A stretch of DNA of 64,000 bases from Cenococcum geophilum 1.58 (Eukaryota > Ascomycota > Dothideomycetes > Gloniales > Gloniaceae). Both the position numbers and the translations under genes were made by a program. The notes under the pieces are model-generated. The model was not told where the DNA came from. It searched no databases and was given only the letters and a program-made list of their open reading frames with translations. The DNA is taken from NCBI GenBank assembly GCA_001692895.1, contig KV748184.1, forward strand, positions 744,001 through 808,000, in the 5' to 3' direction. Below, one piece after another: positions 55,150 to 64,000 of this stretch. Within the stretch, counting starts at the first letter, position 1. The number at the start of each line of letters is the position of its first letter.

Positions 55150-56865
55150 TTAGCGCAGGCCAATCACGCTCTGAGAAAGGCGTTAGCTTCGTCTTCATCA
55201 TTGCAAAGGGCGATAGTCTCAAGGGACCAAGTCGACTTACCATCTCAAGCGTCCATACCCGTCGAATCCACACCTTCAGCGGTCCATCCACGCCTTCCAC
55301 ATCGTTCAACTCGACACCTTCCCACCAGCATCGCCGCGCAGGCTTACGCCAGAACAGGAGGAGTTTCTGCGCCATACCAACAGCATTGCTGTTTGCAAGA
55401 TCGTTCCCTTTAATATCGGTCCTTAACCGTGCAAGCGCAATGCTACATATAACAGCTTTATTAGGCTCGCCAGCCCGATGGCCCCATCTATCGTCGTGAT
55501 TAAATCCACTAAAAAACTCCGCGTTAGCACGAGCGGTAATAACCCCTCCTTAATTAAGCAACGATCTCGACTTACCCAGCAGTCAACATCTCAATTAAAT
55601 GTTGTTCTGTCGTCCCCGGTTCCTCGCTTTTCCTCAATCCGGAGAAAATACCGTCTTGCTTAAGCAATGCCTTGCCTGCCGCCCGCTTCACCTCAATCAT
55701 CTCCGTCTGCTCGACATCGCGCCTTGGGGGAATGGCATAAAAATCCAGATCCTCCCTCAGTACGATAATCCCTGCACGGTCCTGCAACATATCTCTTGCA
55801 GATCCATGCATAGGCTCGATAGGAACGGCCTCAGGAGCATGATCGGAACCCGCTTGTGTAGATGGGGAAGGGGGTGAAGCAGGGATTGTTTGGGCCACAT
55901 GTCGGAAGAATTCGAGCATATATTGCAGCGAATTAGGGTCGTACTGGGAATAATAAAACATGTCAGATAGATATAATGAGAGGTTGGACAGGCGGTACGT
56001 AATCATTTGGATGGAGTTAGGGCGATTTGAGTGGGGAGTAGGGGGAGAAGAATCGGGGCTACCGACATCTACTGGGTACACATCACCGTCATGGTATGAG
56101 TTCATGTGCCCGTCAGGAAGAAGGCCATTTGGAAACAGAGACAAAAGGACAAATTCGGGAAGAGTCAGAAGTTCGTCTCGAGATAGTGTGAACCGCGTGC
56201 CTCTGTATATGCATGTGAGTAGCGAGGCTCGAACATAAAGCTACGAGTGGATTGTTACCGGAGCTCTAATGTGATATTCTCATCGGAACCACCTGCTAAA
56301 AGTCGCTGCCGTTAGTCGAAAATTCGTAGATTAGGCTGGAACCATTCTCACCTCCTAACGTATTTATCGGTGGTCCGCCCCCCTGCGACACCTGGGTTAT
56401 GATGCTTGCAGGGCCTCCTGCAGTCGCCATGACGTATGTGAATGAGTCAAGCGGGCTTGATCCTTCGCTGTACGGTGGAGGAGGCTCTCCGTCGTCGATA
56501 TCCTTGCTGCTAGAACCGTCCTTTGTGTCGCGCGGAAGAGCAGCTTTAGTCTCGGCGACAGCCGCGGCCGCAGCTGAAGATGACGACTCGGTGAAAGGTG
56601 GTGCTGGAGCAAAGGCCGGAAGAGACTCGCAGGCGTTGCTGGTAACGACGGCCTTGTTCGGGTCGTTAGAGGTTTCGGAGGGGAAGTAGAGGGAAGAGAA
56701 TGGCGGAGGGTAAGGTGATTCGCCAGCGGTTGTCAGCACTGCTTGGTCGGTGGCGGCTAGCGTGATTGAGTAGAGAGGGCGAGGACTATCGCTTTCGCGA
56801 GAAGGTGAAGTTAAAGGAGTGACGGGTACGGGCAAGCCGTCGCTAGAATCTCGTGTCGGCGACAA
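55150..56865 (-). CDS. BTB/POZ-domain protein, WHI2-like
   Basis: Six exons fit with continuous phase: 56865-56352, 56292-56259, 56202-56067, 55943-55576, 55508-55241 and 55170-55150; total 1341 bp, 446 residues. Introns are 59, 56, 123, 67 and 70 bp. The N-terminal 150 residues are Ser/Pro/Ala-rich. GGPASIITQV leads into the BTB core: ITLELRGTRFTLSRDELLTLPEFVLLSLFPNGLL, GDVYPVDYDPNSLQYMLEFF, then DMLQDRAGIIVLREDLDFYAIPP. The C-terminus has GMAQKLLLFWRKPARRCWWEGVEL, KVWIRRVWTLEM and a 6-residue final exon ending VIGLR. Whi2-type proteins link nutrient state to growth arrest via Psr phosphatases in yeast. The start is unresolved: no ATG lies in frame between the upstream stop (near 56900) and ATG 56430. 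56865 is only a TTG, so a short upstream exon (an acceptor CTTCCAG lies near 56895) or ATG 56430 is likely. Confidence 0.85.
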
Positions 56866-57258
56866 GGTGACGGCTGTGACGAAGTCGATTCTGGAAGCAG
56901 CAGATCAGCGCGAAGGGGCAAGGGCACTGTGAAAGTCAATTGACCGAGGGCGCTAGTGGGTAGGGGAAAGCCTATTGCATTGGAAGGAACAAATGATGAA
57001 GAATATAAGTTTGCTGGGCGATGGGCAAGGGTAGTAGTGCAGTCTGCTTTGCGAGGCTCTTGGGAGGTCGTCAACAATCAGGACACGGACAGGCCCAGAA
57101 GTGCCCGCCCCCGGCGGTACTAGGATCTACACCCAAAATGGCATGGTCTGGATCTACAGAAGCAACTTCATACTCTCCCAGGCCGAGGGCAAAGTGGTGC
57201 GCTGTCAACGCTGCCACTTTTAGTCTATCTAGATATTTTGATGTTTCCTGTCTCTCTA
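56866..57258. other. Short gap: 5' region of the BTB gene and 3' flank of GCN20
   Basis: Between two tandem minus-strand genes. It may hold an unrecognised first exon and the promoter of the BTB gene. All minus-strand ATGs that I found here are followed within a few codons by a stop. Confidence 0.45.
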
Positions 57259-59778
57259 CTAATGCGCCTGCACGACACCTGCTTCATTTGCCTGAGCAGT
57301 AATTCTGCGCTTGTAGTCCTTCACCGTGCCGTCAAAGTGCTCAATCGTACCGTTGTCACAGACCCACAAACTTGTGCACACGTTCTGCAACATCGTGACA
57401 TCGTGACTAACCATTAGTACGCCGCCCTGAAATTTCTGTAGAGCTTCGGATAGTGCGTCCATGGCTTCAATATCAAGGTGATTCGACGGCTCGTCAAGCA
57501 CCAGAATGTGCGGGTTGGTCAACGATAGGCAAGCGAATGCTACACGAGATTTCTGACCTCCAGAAAGCAGCTCCATCTTTTGCAGTCCAGTCATTCCGGT
57601 GATACCAAACGCTCCCAGATGACGCCGGTACTCTTCATCCGACTTCCCTGGGAATTTGGCTGCCATAAATCCAACTGCGCTAGCGTTCAAATCCAGTGCA
57701 TCAACATGATGCTGAGCAAAGAATCCCATCCTGAGACGAGGATTCTGCGAAATCAATCCCGAGCTTGGTTGAAGTGCTCCAATGAGGAGCTTCAATGCAG
57801 TAGTCTTACCGGCACCGTTGGGACCAACAATACCTATTCGAGAGTCGAGCTGCACGTCCAAATCAACGTTCCGTAAGAGCGGTTTGCCAGGTGTGTATCC
57901 AAAAGTGACGTTGTCCATCTGGATGATTGGAGGAGACAATTTCTCAACTTCAGGGAACTTGAAATGTACAGTATATTCGCTCTCTGGGGCTTCCAGGACC
58001 GGCATTTTCTCGAGTTTTTTAATCCTAGATTGAGCTTCCGAAGATTTGGCGGCATTGTAACGGAATTTATCGATGAAAGCTAAAAAAAATAGCTTAGTGG
58101 AGATAGAAATAACGAGCAAAATTTTTTTACCTTGGAGGTGAGCGCGTTGAGCCATTTGGTTCTCATATTCCCGCTTAGCTGTCTTGCGGCGTTCCTCCTT
58201 CGTAGCGTAGAAGGAATCTACCGCTTATCAGCATAACTTGCCATAACAGAAGCTAAAGGGATCAACATACCGAAATTAGCACCCTTGTAATAATCCAAGC
58301 GTTCAGAATGTTGGTGAATAATGTCTGTTGCAACTTCATTCAGGAATGCTCGGTCGTGAGATACTACAAGCACAGTGCTTGGGTAAGTCTGGAGATAATT
58401 CGACAAGAATGTAATAGACGGCACATCCAACATGTTGGACGGTTCTGCCTACTCATCAGCCTTGTATTGTATGGAGAGTCCTGTAGATATACCATCGAGA
58501 AGTAGTAGATCGGGTTCACAGAAGAGCGCTCTTGCCAATGCTAATCTCATCCTCCAGCCACCAGAGAAGGTCTTAGTAGCAAATTGTTGGCGCTCTGCAG
58601 AAAATCCCAACCCAGCAAGGATGCTTGCGGCTCGTGGCTCTGCTTTGTCTGATTCCATTTCGGAAAGTTTTGCGTGGATATCGCTTAGGGTAATATCGAG
58701 CCCTTCACGTTGCTTGTCCAGCTTCAAGGCATCTGCTGACGTGTCTGCCATAGTAGACCGCTCTGCCTCGAGCTCTGCCAGCTCTCTCGATATTTTCTGC
58801 AGAGGAATTAGAATGCTAGAGTGGCTCGTCGCAGGACAAACTTACGTCCTGCTCCTTCAACAAATGCTTCCGCCAAACATCAGCATCCAAAACGGCCTGC
58901 AGAGCTGGCGTATCATCACCAGTAATCTATATCACTCAATCAGTCTCACACAAAGAAAAGGTTAGGGTCGTAATGTAAGTTACCTCTTGTTGGACGTGCA
59001 GAATCGATATATGCGTTGGAATAGCCACCTCTCTTCGGCTGAGAGCTCGAAGCAGTGTAGATTTGCCAATACCGTTCTGACCAACAAGACCGTACCTTCG
59101 GCTATATGCCAAAGTCAGATTGGTATCTGTCAAGATTCTCTTCCCTGCAATTGAGATATCGATGCTATCGATCTTGATATCCTTGCTCTTAGAGCTTGAG
59201 TCGGAACCCATCTGCAGAGGATTGACAGCCATGAAGAACTCCTCATATGACTGAGCCTCATCAGGCTGATTGAGAAGCCTGGATGCTTCATATTCAACAT
59301 TTTTCATAACCTTTCTATCCTGCTTGGCTCGGATTTTCCGTTCCGCTTTCTCCAATTTCTTGCGGTCTACCCTGGACTCTACCTTCCTAGTGTTTGCAGA
59401 CTCAAGGTCTACACCTCCACCCGTCAAACCTAAGGTAGAGGATATGTTTCGCTGGGAGCCAACATGGATTGCGTGGTCGAGCTTCTTGGCCGACGGGGCC
59501 ATCTGCCTTCTATCTTCATCACTGCTATTTGCTGCACTCAACAGAGAGATGAATTTCTCTACCAGATTCTGTATGGTAGCCTCATTCTGGCTTGAGAAGT
59601 CACCTGATGCAGAGAGAAGCAGGGCGGTAATAGTTGAAGCCGCCTCCGCTAGGGGAGAGGGAGAGTTGGGGTCCGCGTCTGGGGTGAAGCTGTTGGAGGC
59701 ATGGGTTAAGTAGCCGACCGAATAATCTGACAGAATGGGGTCGATGTTTGGGATCTGGGCCCTTAATTCTGCCTCCAT
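57259..59778 (-). CDS. GCN20: ABC-F ATPase Gcn20, translation control
   Basis: Six exons: 59778-58984, 58926-58846, 58796-58493, 58444-58271, 58217-58131 and 58079-57259; introns 57, 49, 48, 53 and 51 bp. The sum is 2262 bp, 753 residues, essentially the length of yeast Gcn20 (752). The N-terminal 200-residue domain (MEAELRAQIPNIDPILSDYSVGYLTHA) binds Gcn1 in yeast. ABC domain 1: Walker A GQNGIGKST (about 233-241), signature FSGGWRMR (about 370), and Walker B LLLLDEPSNMLD assembled across intron 3, with VVSHDRAFL. The linker is helical (KEERRKTAKREYENQMAQ). ABC domain 2: Walker A GPNGAGKTT (566-574), LLSGGQKSR, LVLDEPSNHLDI, VSHD. There are no membrane segments, as expected of ABC-F. With Gcn1 it activates the Gcn2 kinase on starved ribosomes. 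No defects seen. Confidence 0.95.
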
Positions 59779-62027
59779 TATTTCTGGTTGCCAGCTGTGT
59801 GAGCGGTGCTTTGGTCCTACCCTCGGTTGGAGCGGGCGATAAAATTGGAGTTTGTGGCGTTTCGCGGAGGCAAGGTCGAAAGGCGATCTTCCACCCCTCT
59901 AGCCTTGGCGGCCCGGTTGCTTACCAGCCAGGTATCTCAGGCAAGCTTGTGCGGCGTCGCTGTTGGGTGGTAATTTGTTTGTGCCACGGCGATTCTCCGG
60001 GCACAGCAGAAGCGTCTTCAGAGGGACGAGAGGCCCAATTGCTAATTGCGGGTTCCTTCTAGAAGCGCGGAGGAAGCGCAGAGGATGTGCATACAGCCAA
60101 TCACCCGTATCCGGGCAAAGAGACGCAAAATGGGGGCACGACGCGTTCAGAACATCAAACTTCAGAGGCTGGCAGGCAATCTGCGGCAAAACACGCTATT
60201 TCTTGCACCGACCGCTCTTCTCCACTCTCCATCCTCCATCCATGACTGAAGCGAAGCTGCATACGATGCACGTCAAGGATCTGCCGGTATCTCAGAGACG
60301 CTGTGTTGTGGAACGCCATGGCTCCAGATGCTCGAATTGCGCCAGCTTTCAGTCGTCCACAGTCGCGCCCTGTGCTGCCAGAGTCGCCAAACAGGGTGAC
60401 AACTGCCTTGCTTGCAGCTACATCCGTCAAGCCTCAAAATTTTGACATATTTTTTTGCAGCTATTCTACTCATGTCGCCTGCGGCCTTGACCGATGCTGC
60501 GCTCCAAACACCTGCTTTCTCCTCCATCCACAAAGCCCACAAAGCCCGCAAGCCCACCGGGCCCATGATTCTTGAGTACAAGAGTCCATGTCTCCTCTTA
60601 GCCAGGGCTCACATCCCACTGTTTGATATGCCTAACCTCGCCGCCATGCCGCGCTCCAGCCCAAGTTTGCTCGCTCGCCTTCCGACGCGACTGATATCCC
60701 TGTCTCCCTCTCCCAAATTGCAAATGTATTCCCAAATGTTCCTCCGCGTCCCTCTGCGGCTGACGTGCTCGCTGTTTCGGCCTGCCAGGATCTCCAAGCA
60801 GCACGCTCACAGAGCCCACCATTGGCTTTGCCCTTCAGCCCGACGGCTGGGCGCCTTAGATGACGCCGTAAAGAATACCCTCAGTAGCATGCTTTTTGCT
60901 GTCAGAAGCCCAGAAGATGCCTAAAAGCAATCATGCCTCCAGGCCTGTTCTTCACGCGGCGTTGATGACGGCTGATATTGCGGCCTCCCCCGTCGCGGTT
61001 ATGGTCAGTGCAAGCAGCAGGGACAGGCGCTTTATATCGTCTGACAGGCTTTTGCCCGGTGTTTACGTCTTTACACGACCTCACGAAACCTTACATAGCG
61101 GGTACACTTTTGGTAGACTACAGCACTTAGCCTGATAGTTATCCGCGCGATTTCAACGAGGGCAAGTCGTGCAACTGCCCGTGGGTTGTCAGTATGCTTC
61201 ACATATCATGATGAAAGGCGCATCGGCCATTGCAGCATCAGGGATGCCACAGTGGCCTCCAAACACGACAGGCCAGCGAGACGCTTCTGACAAAACGTGA
61301 TGCTGGTGGCCATGTTGACATTCCATCTGCCATAAACCGACACGCCGGCCTATTTTCGCTTGTGTCCACCAAAGCTGGGGCGGCCCTGGTCGACTTCCCC
61401 TACCAGTCGATCCTCCAGAGCCAATGCCGCATTTCTTCCCTGTGCCCTCCGCCTCTGCCACAAACACTACTGCCCTCCACCCTCTCCTCTCCCCTATGTA
61501 TGACTGAGTAGTTGCTCCAGTCTTTCCCTTGCCGGCGTGGAGCTCGCATCTTCGTCCCGTGGTCCTCGAGCTCCCTGAGGATGCCATAATGCTCACGACC
61601 ACGCACCGCGTCGTCACGAGTACCTCCTCGATTGTGCCTTGCAGGTCACGGCGGCTTGGTCTGTAGGAAGAATGAAAACGGTTCCAACGGTAATTCTCGC
61701 TGCTCTCGCTGCTCTTACCCTCCCGCCGCGTCCTCCTTTCTCCCGCCCTCCACCCCGAGATGGCCATCGCCGACACTTGTTTGGGCTGCTTCAGGCCTCA
61801 TATGGCTCCCGCACCCCAAGCGCGGCTGTCCCCTCCCCAATTTCATATCTTTCGCATCCCAGTCCCACCGCCTGCAATGACTGACCTGTCGTGTGATACA
61901 GCTTTGTGCTACTGCCACTGTCGTTGGTGCGTCCGCCGTGGGATTGTCCTTTGGGCGAACAGAACATTCCCTCGAACCCCCGAACAAGAGAAAAGCTAAT
62001 CCAGCCAAGGTGCTGGACGCCAGACCA
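59779..62027. other. Divergent intergenic region, no gene supported
   Basis: 2.2 kb between GCN20 and the Ser-rich gene, which point away from each other. Several frames of 90-190 codons (for example 60412-60924 plus, 61189-61776 minus) overlap on both strands, show no family motif and look like chance frames in GC-rich DNA. The right end may hold 5' exons of the next gene: an acceptor tacag at 61901 with a ctgac branch upstream is followed by an open frame into it. Confidence 0.45.
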
Positions 62028-64000
62028 ATGCCTTCTGTAAATCACACGTTATGTGCGACAAACACTGCCCTCGCTTTCAGCTCCCCGTTACCTCTGTCCG
62101 CTCCTGCTTCCTCGCGCGTCGCAACCCGACGAAATCCTGATGGACGGCCATCACAACGCAAGATAGCCAGAAGAATGACGAGCGGTGATGCCTCCCAACT
62201 TCACGATGCTATGAATAACGTATACGCACCTTCCAGCGATCATGACTTCGACGAATTCGATCCATCCGTAACGCTGCGTTCTCGTCCGTCTTGGTTAAAA
62301 CGACTCTCGACCATCTCCACGTCTCAAAATTCCAGTCGTAACTCCAGTCCCGGGCCTCTATCGCCGTCCGTTTCATGCTCGAATGGATCCATGGCATTCT
62401 CTCACGACGGTTCTACTGCGCCAATGGTTGGAAAACGCTCGCCTTCGCCCTTACCTCCCAACAAACTCGTCAAGCGCTCTTCATCAGTTCGAGTCGCTCG
62501 AGACTCTCCATCTCAAAGCTCCGGCTCAAGATTACCGACGCTTCGCCGTCCCGCTACAAGTCATCAGCGCTCAGCTACACTTCAACACCGAACCAGTCTC
62601 TTAGAGATGCCCATTGAAGACTCGTCTTCTTCTGATGAACAGCAACTTTCATCGGAAACAGATCAAGAAATCCAGTACACACAGTTTTTTTCTGCAAAGG
62701 TCGCGAAAGAAAAGACATTATCAAAAAAGCGGAGTGCTTCGGGAAACCCGAAAGCTATCAAGCGCATTTTCCCAGATGGAAGGCACCAACCAACTCTTTT
62801 GTTAGCTAAAACCGTCTCAGCATGTTCGCTGGAGGTGGATGATTCTTCAAGTCAAGATGGCGATAGTGTATATTTTGTTAGCAGGCCTGCAACGCCGTTA
62901 GAAATAACTGCTTTCCTCTCGCCCAATGCAGAGACAGCAAATCCATTAGAAGATCACCCCGCTAAACGTCGATTGCCTGAGGAAGTCACCCATGAGGTTC
63001 GGCCACGACGGTCCTTCTCCATCGGTGACTTATTATCTACTGGCTCAAACTCAAGGAAACAGCGGGCACCTAAAGTCCCAGCCGCTAAATTAGCACGCAA
63101 GTCGAGCAAGAGAGTAAGCTCCGCTCCGCTTCTTTCGATGGGGAGCAGGCAAAGTGTCACAGCACATGGAGAGTCACAAAAGCAGGAGAAGCGGCGAGAT
63201 GCTACTGATCCTACTATGTTCCGGCGGGAAATCTATTCGTCGCCCGAAGGCCCGCGGGATACAAGCAGAAAGCAAGAAGGGCCATCAAGTGATTCATCAC
63301 CTTTACCACCTCTACCACACTCCGATAATGTTCGGTCAGAAAACAACTCGCCACCGTCGCTACGTAACAACGATTCTACACACTCTTCTAGAGGAAGCCC
63401 CAGTCACGTCCCTCCCTCTCCGACTCTGGTCCAGGCTGGAGGCCGGCCATCCCGACACTCCGTCGCTCCGTCAGAACAAGCCTCAACCTTGGTCGGATCT
63501 GACAACGAAGCTCGTGGAGTTGGGTCCGGTGATGAGGATGATACCGATATTCAGAGCGAAACTGTGTTTGATTCACTGCGTACGGGCGCCACACGAAGTA
63601 CTTCCGGAGCACGGGGGCCCCGCATCGAAACGATATTTGACGAATCACCTCCACAAATATCAAAGAGTAAAGTGACCGCTTTAAGGGATCTGCTACCGAA
63701 GGGGACATTCCGAGATCAGAATATGGACAGCATCACAGGCAATCAAAGCATTACTGAGGAAGAGGAAAGCATATCAACGCCAGTGCGAACTATTGTTCCA
63801 GAACGAGTGGACAACGAATCTCCCACTTCTGCGCGAGTGATTGGCAATTCACTATTTCCCTCAGTCATTCCATCTTCCCCTCCCGACGTACCAAAACCGC
63901 TCAGTCTAGGAACTTTAGAATGGGACACAGTCGCTGAAGAAGACGACAGCAGATGGTCTTCTGATGAAGACGAAGACGAAGACCTCTGGGGCGAGTATCG
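62028..64000 (+). CDS. Ser/Pro-rich fungal protein, 3' part beyond the window
   Basis: An open frame runs from ATG 62028 to the last base without a stop (over 650 codons). It is also open upstream to the acceptor at 61901, so the true start may lie in an earlier exon; ATG 62175 (MTSGDASQLHDAM) is a further candidate. Features: basic patch RRNPDGRPSQRKIARRM; acidic DHDFDEFDP then SVTLRSRPSWLKRLSTIST; long Ser/Pro/Arg-rich disordered sequence with many SP sites; GESQKQEKRRDATDPTMFRREIY; a DDTDIQSETVFDSLRTG segment; TIFDESPP; VTALRDLLPKGTF; and an acidic end (WSSDEDEDEDLWGEY) at the edge. The WLKRLST and TVFDSLRT blocks look conserved rather than random, and coding bias is good throughout. No enzyme fold is visible; function unknown. 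Confidence 0.8.
   Translation, partial: MPSVNHTLCATNTALAFSSPLPLSAPASSRVATRRNPDGRPSQRKIARRMTSGDASQLHDAMNNVYAPSSDHDFDEFDPSVTLRSRPSWLKRLSTISTSQNSSRNSSPGPLSPSVSCSNGSMAFSHDGSTAPMVGKRSPSPLPPNKLVKRSSSVRVARDSPSQSSGSRLPTLRRPATSHQRSATLQHRTSLLEMPIEDSSSSDEQQLSSETDQEIQYTQFFSAKVAKEKTLSKKRSASGNPKAIKRIFPDGRHQPTLLLAKTVSACSLEVDDSSSQDGDSVYFVSRPATPLEITAFLSPNAETANPLEDHPAKRRLPEEVTHEVRPRRSFSIGDLLSTGSNSRKQRAPKVPAAKLARKSSKRVSSAPLLSMGSRQSVTAHGESQKQEKRRDATDPTMFRREIYSSPEGPRDTSRKQEGPSSDSSPLPPLPHSDNVRSENNSPPSLRNNDSTHSSRGSPSHVPPSPTLVQAGGRPSRHSVAPSEQASTLVGSDNEARGVGSGDEDDTDIQSETVFDSLRTGATRSTSGARGPRIETIFDESPPQISKSKVTALRDLLPKGTFRDQNMDSITGNQSITEEEESISTPVRTIVPERVDNESPTSARVIGNSLFPSVIPSSPPDVPKPLSLGTLEWDTVAEEDDSRWSSDEDEDEDLWGEY

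Noticed and set aside
60412-60924. 170-codon plus frame with a signal-peptide-like start
   Set aside because: Overlapped by equally long frames on both strands, no conserved motif after the hydrophobic start, and no plausible introns. Not enough to call a secreted protein.
61189-61776. 195-codon minus frame
   Set aside because: Arg/Gly/Ser-rich chance frame in GC-rich intergenic DNA, with no domain and no clear start context.

Overview
The window comes from a filamentous ascomycete (Pezizomycotina). Introns are short (about 48-160 bp) with GT..AG ends and CTAAC/CTGAC-like branch sites. Gene families include a HET-domain protein, a fungal kinase/zinc-finger protein, GCN20, MAK21/NOC1, anthranilate phosphoribosyltransferase and a BTB/WHI2-like protein. 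The transposons carry the signature of repeat-induced point mutation (RIP): very AT-rich, crowded with TA dinucleotides, with CAG/CAA/TGG codons turned into stops. I cannot name the species.

Two compartments are visible. About 1-28140 is a repeat compartment with almost no intact coding sequence. It holds a minus-strand Ty3/gypsy chromovirus (about 700-6420), a minus-strand LINE fragment (6421-7800), a less mutated island (7830-9540) with a 133-bp MITE and a broken four-bladed hemopexin-like gene, a plus-strand gypsy gag remnant split by a Harbinger-like non-autonomous element (10579-11325), a LINE 3' end (13292-14580), and a gypsy integrase split first by a structurally complete Ty1/copia element (15151-21254) and then by a 431-bp inverted-repeat element. 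A near full-length Tad1-like LINE (about 22400-28140) ends the block. In two cases removing the insert and one target-site copy restores the host reading frame, which gives insertion order and exact target duplications.

About 28141-64000 is the gene compartment. In order: a giant low-complexity protein with about 20 Trp/Lys modules (minus), a conserved fungal protein (minus), a degraded stretch with a kinase/zinc-finger pseudogene, a hAT scrap, a frameshifted HET gene, a perfect 42-bp hairpin and a broken HMP1-like gene, then MAK21/NOC1 (minus) divergent from anthranilate phosphoribosyltransferase (plus), a BTB/WHI2-like gene (minus), GCN20 (minus), and the 5' part of a Ser-rich protein (plus) that runs off the right edge.

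The intact genes are mostly housekeeping: ribosome assembly, tryptophan synthesis, and GCN20, which in yeast is needed for Gcn2 activation in amino-acid starvation. They do not form a biosynthetic cluster. The most unusual items are the modular Trp/Lys protein, the nested transposon stack, the run of single-lesion pseudogenes at 43.2-48.9 kb, and the perfect hairpin.
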